From Marine Group I thaumarchaeote (GTDB lineage: Archaea; Thermoproteota; Nitrososphaeria; Nitrososphaerales; Nitrosopumilaceae): a stretch of DNA of 64,000 nucleotides. Location: assembly GCA_013390785.1 (NCBI GenBank), contig JACASW010000003.1:1-64000 (forward strand), in the 5' to 3' direction. A program made the translations under genes and the position numbers. The notes under the pieces were generated by a model. The model was not told where the DNA came from and ran no database searches. It worked only from the letters and a program-made list of their open reading frames with translations. This document shows, one piece after another, positions 52,215 to 61,141 of this stretch (its first letter is position 1; every line of letters begins with the position of its first letter).

Positions 52215-53007
52215 CAAATTTTTCCATATTTACTCTTTTTCTAATCTTCGTTATCAGAACAGCTGGAGCAACAAAGTACATTCCAATATTTAGTAATATT
52301 ATACCAATACCATACCCAAGCATTTCAGATTCAGAATCAATATCGGCATATTGCAATAATGTCAATGAAGTTAAAAGCGGTGTAAGTGTTAGTTTAACAG
52401 CTTCCTTGAATGTTGTATTCTCTCTTTCATAGTCAGCTACTGCCGGGCTAAATGAATAGTAAAACTGGTTAAAGCCTGTCATAAATATTGAGCCAGACTT
52501 TGTTTGTAGAACTATATCGTCACGAATCTCTCGTAGTAACTGGACTTGTGGTGCAAGCTCAGAACCAAACGCTGCAGTTGCTATGAGACATCCACCACCG
52601 TTGTACTCATCCATTGTAGTAATACCAATTGTATAATCACCTTTTCCATCAAAGACTACACTGATAATGGAAGACCTCTCTGCTTTATTTACTGGAGCAA
52701 AGATTTCTTTACCGTTAAGCAATACAGTAAGTTCACCATCAAACAGATCTCGTGGAATGATAATCTCTGCTACGTTCTCTTTCTCGTGAATTGCATTCAC
52801 GTTAAACTGTAACATCTTATCTTCTGTGCTAAACGTGTGAGATGATACCTCAAAATTTGCTGTAAAGATAACTTCAAAATTTTGTCCATTAGTGTCAATC
52901 ATATATCTATTTACGAATCCAGCATCACGTAATGATGTATCAACACCAAACGCATCCAAATTTGTAGTAATTAATAACATGAATATGAAAAATATAATGA
53001 ACTTCAG
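52198..53007 (-). CDS. Exported CFI-box C-terminal domain protein; probable non-ATG start
   Basis: The ATG at 52980 gives 260 aa starting MLLITTNLDAFG, which lacks the basic n-region of a signal peptide. In the same frame, 9-11 codons upstream, CTG (53007) or ATT (53013) would add KFIIFFIF or KLKFIIFFIF and complete a normal signal peptide; CTG is listed here. The motif GGGCLIATAAFGSELA follows a beta-domain, then the C-terminal roughly 120 residues that are nearly identical to those of the 12015-13499 protein. The first codons lie just after the L15e stop (53019), so translation may be coupled to L15e. Confidence 0.7.
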   Translation of the reverse strand: MKFIIFFIFMLLITTNLDAFGVDTSLRDAGFVNRYMIDTNGQNFEVIFTANFEVSSHTFSTEDKMLQFNVNAIHEKENVAEIIIPRDLFDGELTVLLNGKEIFAPVNKAERSSIISVVFDGKGDYTIGITTMDEYNGGGCLIATAAFGSELAPQVQLLREIRDDIVLQTKSGSIFMTGFNQFYYSFSPAVADYERENTTFKEAVKLTLTPLLTSLTLLQYADIDSESEMLGYGIGIILLNIGMYFVAPAVLITKIRKRVNMEKFDERHA

Positions 53008-53018
53008 CTTAATTCACG

Positions 53019-53465
53019 TTAATGAATTCTCTTCCTTAGCTCTTTATCTTTTGTGATACTTTTGTGTGATTTATCCGCTAATATTACCTCAAACCAGTAA
53101 TACATACCATCCTTATGCAAAAAATATGAACCGAAAAGTTTCATGTTAGGGTATTTTTCGAGTACCCTTCTTTCTGCAACTTGTTTCATAGAAACAGCAG
53201 CTTTGATTCTAGTTACACCTAGATGTTTTGGTCTCCTTCCACCAGTTGGTCGTTGTTTTCTCATTCCACCTGCTCCTACACGCATACGAACAACAATGAT
53301 TCCTTGTTTTGCCTTATAGCCCAATCTTCTAGCTCGTGCTATTCTACTTGGCCTTTCTATTCTAGTAAGCGCATTTTGAGTTCTCCAAAGAACTGCTTTT
53401 TCACGTAATTCGGCAGAATTTGTTTTCCACATTTTTAACCAAACTTGATCTTGCACACCTTGCAT
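53019..53465 (-). CDS. rpl15e: 50S ribosomal protein L15e
   Basis: A basic 148-residue protein. L15e hallmarks are ERPSRIARARRLGYKAKQG, VVRMRVGAGGMRKQRPTGGRRPKHLG and YFLHKDGMYYWFEVILADKSH. Length is normal. It lies directly upstream of the CFI-box gene, same strand. Confidence 0.95.
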   Translation of the reverse strand: MQGVQDQVWLKMWKTNSAELREKAVLWRTQNALTRIERPSRIARARRLGYKAKQGIIVVRMRVGAGGMRKQRPTGGRRPKHLGVTRIKAAVSMKQVAERRVLEKYPNMKLFGSYFLHKDGMYYWFEVILADKSHKSITKDKELRKRIH

Positions 53466-53516
53466 GAAATGAAGCTGTAAATACCCTTAATATTCGTAAT
53501 AATAACAAGATAAAAA

Positions 53517-54167
53517 ATGAAAATTGCTGGAATATTGCTATCCTCATTGATAATAATGGCAATTCTACCAAGTATTGGTCTGACTTTTGCTGAATCAGCA
53601 ATCAGTATAACAACAAATCAAAGTGTTTACGAATATGGGGACCACTTGGTAATGATAATCAGCGTTTCCGAGATCACTGGAGATGACGCATTTATTTACA
53701 TCAGCGACCCAACAGAAAGAAGAAGCCTGCTTTTACAACAGCCAATTTCCCAAGAATATACTGAATTTCCATCAAAATTTCCTTTTGATGCTACTATATG
53801 GAAACCAGGTACATATGTACTAGAACTTGAATATTTAGGAGATAAATCTTCAACACAGTTTATCATTAAAGAGACAGGAAAAATTGCATTACCATTCTGG
53901 ATTAAGGATCTAGCACATATGTGGATAACTGAACCACTTGTTACAGACAAAGATTTTGCAAGAGCGTTAGAATATTTGATTGATAAAGGAATTATCAGTA
54001 TTCCATATACCGAACCTGGTACAGAAACTGTGTCATCTATACCTGAATGGGTAAAAAACAACGCAGAATGGTGGATTGAAGGAAAAATTTCTGATACGGA
54101 GTTTGCTTTAGCATTGCAATATCTCGTAAAAGCGGGAATTATTACAGTAAATTTGTCTAACGTGTAA
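53517..54167 (+). CDS. Exported protein with two WIKNNAEWW-type repeats
   Basis: A 216-residue protein with a signal peptide (MKIAGILLSSLIIMAILPSIGLTFA), a beta-sandwich (about 25-120, SVYEYGDHLVMIISVSEI) and two C-terminal helical repeats: WIKDLAHMWITEPLVTDKDF... and IPEWVKNNAEWWIEGKISDTEF... each ending in a YLI/V-K-x-G-I-I unit. These repeats recur in many thaumarchaeal surface proteins; their function is unknown. It abuts the convergent gene at 54168. Confidence 0.78.
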   Translation: MKIAGILLSSLIIMAILPSIGLTFAESAISITTNQSVYEYGDHLVMIISVSEITGDDAFIYISDPTERRSLLLQQPISQEYTEFPSKFPFDATIWKPGTYVLELEYLGDKSSTQFIIKETGKIALPFWIKDLAHMWITEPLVTDKDFARALEYLIDKGIISIPYTEPGTETVSSIPEWVKNNAEWWIEGKISDTEFALALQYLVKAGIITVNLSNV

Positions 54168-54875
54168 TTATACAGTCTTTTTTCCACGTACTCGTGAAAT
54201 TAAAAATAGAAAAATTGCAATCACAAATGCAATTAAAAGTGTAAATGTGATGGAATAAATCCACGAGTTAAATCCTTCAGTTGGAACAGAACCTGTATTA
54301 GCAGAAACAGTTTCTGATTCACTAGATTCATCTAGCATGCAAACACCATCTTCAAGATGTGTACCTGGACCGCATTTCTCAGCAAGTTCTTCTTCAGAAA
54401 TTTCTATGGATTCTGTAACTTCTTCTGTAACTTCTTCTGTAACCCCCTCTTCAGATTCTGAATGAATGAAAGTAAAAATTGTAGATGCGTTTCTGTCTGA
54501 ACCTTGACTCACAGATACAGTGTAATCACCATCAATCTTCCATAGAGGACCTTGAGCAAGAATTGATGTAGAGTAAAAGCCATCATCAAGGGAAACCTGT
54601 GAAATACTGACAATGTTATTGTTTGGAGCAATCAATCTTATTGTCACATCAAAATTTGTGTACGGATCAGACTCTCTAAAATCAGATACAGAACCTGAAA
54701 CAGTTATCACTTCGCCCTCCACATATGATGAAGAGTCAGTTTCAATAGTTAACACAGGTCCATCATGCAAATCAACACCACCCCCTAGATGGCCAGAAAC
54801 ATGAACTGCATAAGCAACCCCATAGCTTTGTGATAATATTATAGCCGATAGTGCAAGAAGTAAAATTGATTTCAT
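54168..54875 (-). CDS. Exported membrane-anchored protein with CGPGT...DGVC motif
   Basis: Start ATG at 54875 (MKSILLLALSAIILSQSYGVAYA signal), 1 bp after the serA stop. The beta-domain (about 30-130) has YVEGEVITVSGSVSD, common in archaeal Ig-like domains. A short repeated acidic linker (EEVTEEVTE) and the CGPGTHLEDGVCML motif, typical of thaumarchaeal exported proteins, are followed by a C-terminal helix (YSITFTLLIAFVIAIFLFL) and a basic end. Confidence 0.75.
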   Translation of the reverse strand: MKSILLLALSAIILSQSYGVAYAVHVSGHLGGGVDLHDGPVLTIETDSSSYVEGEVITVSGSVSDFRESDPYTNFDVTIRLIAPNNNIVSISQVSLDDGFYSTSILAQGPLWKIDGDYTVSVSQGSDRNASTIFTFIHSESEEGVTEEVTEEVTESIEISEEELAEKCGPGTHLEDGVCMLDESSESETVSANTGSVPTEGFNSWIYSITFTLLIAFVIAIFLFLISRVRGKKTV

Positions 54876-54876
54876 T

Positions 54877-55809
54877 TTACAATACACCGCGAAGAATCTG
54901 TATTATCTTCTCTGCTATAATATTTGCAGCTAATAGCTGAGCTTCTTTTGTCTGAGCACCCATGTGAGGGGTTGCGATAAAGTTAGGGAGAGTAATAAGC
55001 TTATTTCCAGTGGCTGGTTCTACCTCAAAAACATCAAGTGCGGCACCTGCCAGGCTTCCCTCTTTTAGTGAGTTATACAAAGCCTCTTCATCAATGACTC
55101 CACCACGTGCAGTATTGATAATGCGTGCAGTATTTTTCATCATCTTTAGTTTTTCTGCATTTATCATATGACGCGTACTGTCAAGTAGTGGTACATGAAA
55201 TGAAACATAATCAGCACTGGATAACAATGTATCAAGGTCAGCTTTCATAAGACCAACCTCTTTTGAAAATTCATTATCTATTTCTGTCACATCGTATCCT
55301 ATGATATTCATATTCAAAGCTCTGGCAAGTCTACCAAGTCTTTTACCAATGTTTCCCAGACCAACTATTCCAAGATATTTACCTTTTAGTTCGCTGCCCA
55401 TCAGTTCTTTTTTTATCCAGTTTCCATTGCGTATTTCCCTGTCAGCTCGTGGAATTTCTCTTGCCATTGAAAGCATCAAACCGATAACAAGTTCAGCTAC
55501 TGCAGTAATTGCGCCCTCAACTGCATTAATCACTCTGATGTTTTTTTCCTTTGCAGCATCTTGATCAATGTTATCAAGCCCTACACCTACTCTTGCAATT
55601 ATTTGACACTTATTCGCCTTTTCTACTAGTTCTCGTGTAATTTTTGTCCTGCTTCGTACAACAACCACCTCAAATGTTCCAATCTTCTCAGCAATTTGTT
55701 CAGGAGTAATTTCTGGTTCGTAAGTAACTTTGAGGCCATTCTTCTCCAGAATCTCCTTAAGGGTTGTATTCACTTGATCACAGATTAACACTGACTGGTT
55801 AAGGCTCAT
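54877..55809 (-). CDS. serA: D-3-phosphoglycerate dehydrogenase, short form
   Basis: A 310-residue enzyme for the first step of serine synthesis. Substrate/NAD motifs: VVVRSRTKITRELVEKA, RVGVGLDNIDQDAA, LGIVGLGNIGKRLGRLA, NTARGGVIDEEALY (catalytic Arg), DVFEVEPA (Glu) and TPHMGAQTKEAQ (His). It lacks the C-terminal ACT/ASB regulatory domains of long SerA, so serine feedback through ACT is not expected. Confidence 0.93.
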   Translation of the reverse strand: MSLNQSVLICDQVNTTLKEILEKNGLKVTYEPEITPEQIAEKIGTFEVVVVRSRTKITRELVEKANKCQIIARVGVGLDNIDQDAAKEKNIRVINAVEGAITAVAELVIGLMLSMAREIPRADREIRNGNWIKKELMGSELKGKYLGIVGLGNIGKRLGRLARALNMNIIGYDVTEIDNEFSKEVGLMKADLDTLLSSADYVSFHVPLLDSTRHMINAEKLKMMKNTARIINTARGGVIDEEALYNSLKEGSLAGAALDVFEVEPATGNKLITLPNFIATPHMGAQTKEAQLLAANIIAEKIIQILRGVL

Positions 55810-55870
55810 GAATTCAAACCTTAAACACGGAATATAATCATTATGCGATTACACAGGATTTTCTAGACTA

Positions 55871-55890
55871 GATAAAAAAAAGAAAAAAAG
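55871..55890 (-). terminator. T-tract after nirK
   Basis: The minus strand just after the nirK stop reads TCTTTTTTTCTTTTTTTATC, an oligo-T type archaeal terminator. Confidence 0.55.
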
Positions 55891-55901
55891 ATGATATAGG
55901 T

Positions 55902-57326
55902 TTAGCCTGCTGCAGCAAGAATTGCTGGAACTGCTTCCCATAGAGGTACGGCGCCGTCATCTATCTGTGCCTGTGCTACTGCGTCAGAACACATACAGTG
56001 AACGTTCTTTGCTGGGTGTTGGATAGATTGTTCTCCATATGGTGGAATTGCATCATATGGGTTTCCTAATACACCCGCGTACATGCCAGTATCAACTGCA
56101 CCTTGAACAACACCAAGTGCTGTTGCGGTTTCGTTAATGTTTGGCAATGGAAGTCCTGCAACTAGAATAGTTGCTGCTCCAGTATAGATTGCTGCGTAGT
56201 CGTGATTAACCGCGACATAAATGCCTGGTTCGTCATAGACAACATCAACAATCATGTTCTGTGAACCACCTAGTAACCAAGTCTCAGTTCCGTGAGACTG
56301 TACTCTGTTACCCTGTGTAATTCTATCAATTATCTCTCCAACAATGTGGAAATAAACTGGTTCGTTACCATGGTTCTCAACAAATATTCTGTTGTGAACA
56401 CCTGTTGGGCTAAAGAGTAGCTGTGATTGGTACTGATGAAGATCCATGGAGTTCCATGGTTGTAGGAAGAAGATGTTTTTGTTGACATCACCATTGTTCA
56501 ATAGGTTGTGGATTTCATTTGGTACGTAACCAAGTGCTTGTCCATTAACTGTTGTCAATGTGTGCTGATGTGCCATCATCTTACCCTGATCATAGTTACC
56601 ATCAGTTAGGTATAGTTGGTTATACTGCAATTGGAATTCAAGAGCATCGCCAGAATAGAACTGTCTATCACGTGAAACGTCACCGTTTGCGTTAACTGCT
56701 GTCTTTTCAACCATTAGTTTACTGTAACCATCGATTGGATCAACGATTGCAATGCCATACATTCCTTGTAGAACGTGTTGGTCCATTGCTGCTACGTTAA
56801 CACCAGAGCAGTGGTATTTGTAAACACCTGGGACTTCTGCAATGTAGCAGTAAGTCTTGGATGTTCCTGGTTGAACTGCACCAAATGTTGGTACTGCAGT
56901 TACTTGTGATGCATGCATATCGTTACCATGAGGGGTTGCCTCATCGGATGGAACAGTTAGTGTCATCTTTACGACGTCACCTTGTGTAACTCTCAATGTA
57001 GGTCCTGGGATCTGTTCACTGAAAGTCATTGCGTTAAAGTCACCAGCTAGACCGGTTGGAAGTGTGATACTTACACCAGTTAGTGGGAACTCAACTACTG
57101 TTCTGCCTGCAAATTCTGCGCTGTCACAATCGCCCATTTCAGCGAATGCACCAGGCATGACAAGTTCTAAACCGCCCATATCTTGAATTTTCTGAAGTGC
57201 ACTAACATCTGATTTTACATCAAATGCTGTTGCATTCAGCTGAGCAGTAAAGGTACTTCCGAATAGCGCGCCGCCCATTACAGCTATTGCTGCAATGGTA
57301 AACATGAAGTTCATGCGCTTATTCAT
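55902..57326 (-). CDS. nirK: Copper nitrite reductase/multicopper oxidase of AOA type
   Basis: An exported two-domain copper enzyme (474 aa from the ATG at 57326; a frame from TTG 57335 adds three residues). Signal peptide NFMFTIAAIAVMGGALFGS. Domain 1 has type 1/2 ligands H-G-N-D-M-H and YHCSG...MDQHVLQGM (His-Cys, His, Met). Domain 2 has YFHIVGEIIDRI and VAVNHDYAAI, matching class II NirK (FHVIGE type). A C-terminal extension holds VHCMCSD. In AOA the enzyme is one of the most expressed proteins and is linked to NO production. It is divergent from fumC. Confidence 0.93.
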   Translation of the reverse strand: MNKRMNFMFTIAAIAVMGGALFGSTFTAQLNATAFDVKSDVSALQKIQDMGGLELVMPGAFAEMGDCDSAEFAGRTVVEFPLTGVSITLPTGLAGDFNAMTFSEQIPGPTLRVTQGDVVKMTLTVPSDEATPHGNDMHASQVTAVPTFGAVQPGTSKTYCYIAEVPGVYKYHCSGVNVAAMDQHVLQGMYGIAIVDPIDGYSKLMVEKTAVNANGDVSRDRQFYSGDALEFQLQYNQLYLTDGNYDQGKMMAHQHTLTTVNGQALGYVPNEIHNLLNNGDVNKNIFFLQPWNSMDLHQYQSQLLFSPTGVHNRIFVENHGNEPVYFHIVGEIIDRITQGNRVQSHGTETWLLGGSQNMIVDVVYDEPGIYVAVNHDYAAIYTGAATILVAGLPLPNINETATALGVVQGAVDTGMYAGVLGNPYDAIPPYGEQSIQHPAKNVHCMCSDAVAQAQIDDGAVPLWEAVPAILAAAG

Positions 57327-57327
57327 C

Positions 57328-57343
57328 GTGATCAAGTGATCAA
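57328..57343 (-). promoter_or_regulatory. Tandem TTGATCAC repeats at the nirK start
   Basis: Two perfect head-to-tail copies of TTGATCAC (minus strand) lie directly between the nirK TATA box (57352-57359) and its ATG. At this position a bound repressor would block polymerase. Confidence 0.5.
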
Positions 57344-57351
57344 ATAGGGAA

Positions 57352-57359
57352 TTAATATA
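57352..57359 (-). promoter_or_regulatory. TATA box of nirK
   Basis: TATATTAA on the minus strand, centred about 29 bp before the ATG at 57326; transcription would start about 3 bp before the start codon. Confidence 0.5.
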
Positions 57360-57474
57360 GCTTTATGCTGTTTTTCCCGTTAGTTTGCCATTGTTAATTG
57401 TTTGAACACTACACCATATTTTGTGAAATTTATTTTTTACGAAAATATATACTGAGATTAAGCTATTTGTATAT

Positions 57475-58836
57475 GTGAGATATCGAAGCGACAAAGATTC
57501 GCTAGGTACTGTTAAAATTCCAAGCGATGTATATTATGGGCCATTTACTGGTCGCGCCATAAAACAATATCAGGTTACTGGACAGAAACCACATCCATAT
57601 TTGATAAAATCATTTGTTATGATAAAGCGCTCTGCTACAATTGCAAACATGAAAACCAAAACATTAGATAGAAAACAAACTAGTACAATAATCAAAGCAT
57701 GTGATAAAATTCTTGCGGGAAAATACCAAGACCAATTTGTTGTTGACATGATAAACTCTGGTGCTGGAACCGCGTTCAACATGAACACAAACGAAGTAGT
57801 TGCAAACGTTGCATTAAAAATTATGCATAAAGGATTAGGTCAGTACAAGTATCTTCATCCTAACGACCATGTGAACATGTCACAGTCAAGCAATGATACT
57901 TTTCCAACAGCTATGCATGTTGCAATTCTTTTTGCTGTACGTGATATGATGCCTGCTATTGATAAATTGATCAAGTCGTTAGGAAGAAAAGCAAAACAGT
58001 TTTCTTCATACAAGAAAGTTGGGAGAACACATCTGATGGATGCACTGCCTGTAACATTGGGAAGTGAATTTGAAGCCTATACAACTGCATTAACTGTTGC
58101 ACGTGATAGTATAATATCAGCAAAAAAAGAACTTGAAAAGGTTGCTTTGGGTGGTACAGCAGTTGGTACTGGTGCTAACACACCAAAAGGTTATAGAAAT
58201 ATTGCAATTAGGGAACTAAGTAAAATATCCAAGTTGAATCTAAGTCCACAACGGGATATGCAGTATGCCCTTCAGAGTAGATATGCTGTTGCAAACATGT
58301 CTTCTGCATTGAAAAACTATGCGGTGGAGCTTGGTAAGATAGCAAACGATATCAGACTTATGGCATCAGGACCAGTTGCAGGACTATCAGAATTAGGTAT
58401 ACCTGCAGTGCATGCTGGATCATCAATCATGCCAGGTAAGGTAAACCCATCACTTGCAGAATGCATGAACATGATTTGTTTTGCTGTAATTGGTAACGAT
58501 ACTACTGTAACTGTTGCCGCACAGGCAGGTCAATTTGAGCTGAATGTCATGCTTCCAGTGATGTTAAAGGCTGTACTAGATTCTACAGATATGCTAACTA
58601 ACTTTTTACCAATCTTCTCGGCCAATCTTATTGATGGACTTACTGCTGATAAGAAAAAACTTCAAGCCAACATTGAAAAAAGTCCTGTAATAGTAACATT
58701 GCTGGCACCAAAGATCGGTTACCAAAAGTCAGCTGATCTTTTCAAAGAATCAATGAAAACAGGCAAAACCATTCGTGAGCTTGTGATTTCAAAAAAATTA
58801 ATGACTAAAAAGCAAGTTGATTCTTTGTTAAGTTAG
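57475..58836 (+). CDS. fumC: Fumarate hydratase, class II
   Basis: Iron-independent fumarase of 453 aa interconverting fumarate and malate. Family motifs: NSGAGTAFNMNTNEVVANVA, HVNMSQSSNDTFPTAMHVA, GRTHLMDALPVTLG, and signature GSSIMPGKVNPS with the catalytic Ser. Start GTG at 57475. It is followed by the methylthiotransferase gene 2 bp later. Confidence 0.95.
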   Translation: MRYRSDKDSLGTVKIPSDVYYGPFTGRAIKQYQVTGQKPHPYLIKSFVMIKRSATIANMKTKTLDRKQTSTIIKACDKILAGKYQDQFVVDMINSGAGTAFNMNTNEVVANVALKIMHKGLGQYKYLHPNDHVNMSQSSNDTFPTAMHVAILFAVRDMMPAIDKLIKSLGRKAKQFSSYKKVGRTHLMDALPVTLGSEFEAYTTALTVARDSIISAKKELEKVALGGTAVGTGANTPKGYRNIAIRELSKISKLNLSPQRDMQYALQSRYAVANMSSALKNYAVELGKIANDIRLMASGPVAGLSELGIPAVHAGSSIMPGKVNPSLAECMNMICFAVIGNDTTVTVAAQAGQFELNVMLPVMLKAVLDSTDMLTNFLPIFSANLIDGLTADKKKLQANIEKSPVIVTLLAPKIGYQKSADLFKESMKTGKTIRELVISKKLMTKKQVDSLLS

Positions 58837-58838
58837 AT

Positions 58839-60107
58839 ATGGCAAAAATTTGGGTTGAGGCTTACGGTTGTTCAGCAAGCTTTGCTGACTCTGAAATGAT
58901 ATCAGGTTTGATTGTAAATGGCGGTCATACACTTGTACAAGACAAATCAGAATCAGACCTTAATCTAATCGTAACCTGTTCTGTAAAGGATGTTACTGCA
59001 TCGAGAATGATTCATCGTATAAAGGAATCACAATCAAAGCCACTTATTGTTGCAGGTTGTCTTCCAAAGGCAGAAAGGCAGACTGTTGAAAAGTTTGCCC
59101 AAAATGCAAGCCTAATGGGACCTAATTCTATTGGCAAAACACTACAAGTGATAGAAACCACGTTGAGTGGATCAAAAGTAGTAGCTCTTGAGGATACTGA
59201 TGTATCCAAAGTTGGAATACCGAAAGTAAGGCTGAATCCAGCAGTAGGAATTGTGGAAATCGCTAATGGCTGTATGAGTGAATGTACATTCTGCCAAACA
59301 AAACTTGCAAAAGGTGATCTACAAAGCTACAGAATTGGAGATATTACAAGACAGGTTAAACGAGAACTCGATGATGGTTGTAAGGAAGTATGGCTTTCTT
59401 CAACTGACAATGGTTGTTATGGCTTGGATATAGGTGAGGATTTATCCTCTCTAATTGACCAAGTTGTACAGATACCTGAGGATTTTAGAATTAGAGTTGG
59501 AATGATGAATCCTATGTTTATGCCAAAGATTAGAGATAATCTCCTTAAATCATTTGAAAATACCAAAGTCTTCCGATTCTTACATATTCCAGTTCAGAGT
59601 GGAAGTAATGCAGTACTAAATGATATGAAGCGTGGGCATACAGTAGAAACATTCAAGAATGTTGTAAGCAAGTTTAGAACTAAATTTGGTTCATTCACAA
59701 TCTCAACTGATATAATTATAGGATACCCAACCGAAACACAAGAAAACTTTGAAGAAACCATAGAACTTTTGAAAGAAACTACACCTGACATTGTAAATAT
59801 TTCACGCTATAGTAGAAGACCTGGAACCGTAGCTGCAGAAATGCCGCAGATTGATGTTACAGAAGTTAAGCGGAGAAGTAAGCAAACAACTGAACTGATA
59901 AATAAAATTTCACTTGAAAATAATAAAAAATGGGTTGGATGGAAAGGCGATGTTTTGTTTGATGAAAATTTAGATGGTCAGATAAAGGGTCGAAACTTTG
60001 CATACAAACCGATATTTATCAATGAGATTGCAGAAATAGGACAAATCTGCACAGTTAAAGTGGTAGATGCCACTATCCATAGCCTCATTGGTGAGATCGC
60101 AAGTTAA
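58839..60107 (+). CDS. tRNA t6A37 methylthiotransferase (archaeal MtaB type)
   Basis: Radical-SAM enzyme of 422 aa that adds a methylthio group to t6A37. N-terminal cluster Cys in YGCSASFADSE, CSVKDVT and AGCLPKAE; radical-SAM motif C-M-S-E-C-T-F-C; C-terminal TRAM-like domain (about 360-422). Length and N-terminus match the archaeal/eukaryotic (CDKAL1) branch. Probably co-transcribed with fumC. Confidence 0.93.
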   Translation: MAKIWVEAYGCSASFADSEMISGLIVNGGHTLVQDKSESDLNLIVTCSVKDVTASRMIHRIKESQSKPLIVAGCLPKAERQTVEKFAQNASLMGPNSIGKTLQVIETTLSGSKVVALEDTDVSKVGIPKVRLNPAVGIVEIANGCMSECTFCQTKLAKGDLQSYRIGDITRQVKRELDDGCKEVWLSSTDNGCYGLDIGEDLSSLIDQVVQIPEDFRIRVGMMNPMFMPKIRDNLLKSFENTKVFRFLHIPVQSGSNAVLNDMKRGHTVETFKNVVSKFRTKFGSFTISTDIIIGYPTETQENFEETIELLKETTPDIVNISRYSRRPGTVAAEMPQIDVTEVKRRSKQTTELINKISLENNKKWVGWKGDVLFDENLDGQIKGRNFAYKPIFINEIAEIGQICTVKVVDATIHSLIGEIAS

Positions 60108-60123
60108 AAAATTTTGATCGATG

Positions 60124-60135
60124 TTTTGATCAAAA
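60124..60135. promoter_or_regulatory. Palindrome TTTTGATCAAAA upstream of the FtsZ-like gene
   Basis: Perfect 12-bp palindrome 45 bp before the ATG at 60180; TTTTGATC also occurs 12 bp earlier (60112-60119). It shares the TTGATCA core with the repeats at the nirK start. Confidence 0.4.
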
Positions 60136-60179
60136 CTTAGTTAACTGTTATTTACCGGAATTTTACATTATAACTTGCT

Positions 60180-61121
60180 ATGACATTTCAGTTGACTGAA
60201 CCCATTCTGGTAATTGGCTTGGGTGGAGTTGGTACTAGGCTAGCTGAAAAGACAAAAAAGTCCCTAAATTCTGATTGCCTCATGATTAGTCATGACCAGA
60301 ATGACATAACTACTGAAAATTCAATTAAAATTTCAACAAAGTCAGTTGTTAACCCATCAACCAATCTAATCAGAGGTTCAACATTAGAAACTTCAGATGA
60401 AATTAAAAAAAATATCACAAATTACTCTACAATTATTTTGATGTCCAATCTAGCTGGGAAAGCTGGTACTGGTATTGGACCAATAGTTTCTAAAATTTGT
60501 AAGCAAGAACAAAAAAATTTACTGTCTTTCGCTGTAATGCCATTCAAGTTCGAAAAGGAAAGAATATTCCAATCAGGTATTGCATTAAAAAGAATTAGAC
60601 AAGATTCACAATGTACAATTGTTGTTGATAATGATGCACTTCTTGATAGTAATCCTGATCTTACTCAAAAGCAATGCTATGATATTTCCAACAATGCAAT
60701 TGCAAGTATGGTACATTCACTTAAATCGTCTGAGATTTCTGATAATACAAACATTCTGTCAACAAGCAAGACCGCTGATGACATTGAGGTTTCTCTAAAA
60801 GATTCTCTTAGAATGTTGTATGAAGATGTACCACCCAATAGCATTAAAAGATCTATGTTGTATGTGTATGGTGATGGTAATATTCCAGTTGGTGTTTTAA
60901 ATACAATTTCTAATATAACTGGCGGAACATTTGATGAAGATAGTACACATGTAGAGATGTCATCTGAAGAATCTAAAGTTATAATGCTAAGTTCAATTCA
61001 AGGCGAGACTAAATTTGACAAATATGATCCGCTGGGAATTATTTCGTCAGAAAAAACAATTGATTGGGACGAACCAGAATGTAGTATTGACTGTAAACTT
61101 GATTTAAAACAGTTAGAATAG
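60180..61121 (+). CDS. Divergent FtsZ/tubulin-family protein
   Basis: A 313-residue protein of the thaumarchaeal FtsZ-like branch. It begins VIGLGGVGTRLAEK, the N-terminal nucleotide loop. The tubulin signature GGGTGTG is degenerate: LAGKAGTGIGPI (residues 91-101). VMPFKFEKERIFQSGIAL and the DNDALLD segment match FtsZ T5/H6-like regions. Crenarchaeal-type cell division in these organisms is run by Cdv proteins, and Nitrosopumilus FtsZ has been reported not to polymerise; a changed role is likely. Confidence 0.78.
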   Translation: MTFQLTEPILVIGLGGVGTRLAEKTKKSLNSDCLMISHDQNDITTENSIKISTKSVVNPSTNLIRGSTLETSDEIKKNITNYSTIILMSNLAGKAGTGIGPIVSKICKQEQKNLLSFAVMPFKFEKERIFQSGIALKRIRQDSQCTIVVDNDALLDSNPDLTQKQCYDISNNAIASMVHSLKSSEISDNTNILSTSKTADDIEVSLKDSLRMLYEDVPPNSIKRSMLYVYGDGNIPVGVLNTISNITGGTFDEDSTHVEMSSEESKVIMLSSIQGETKFDKYDPLGIISSEKTIDWDEPECSIDCKLDLKQLE

Positions 61122-61141
61122 AATTTTTAATATTTAGATTT

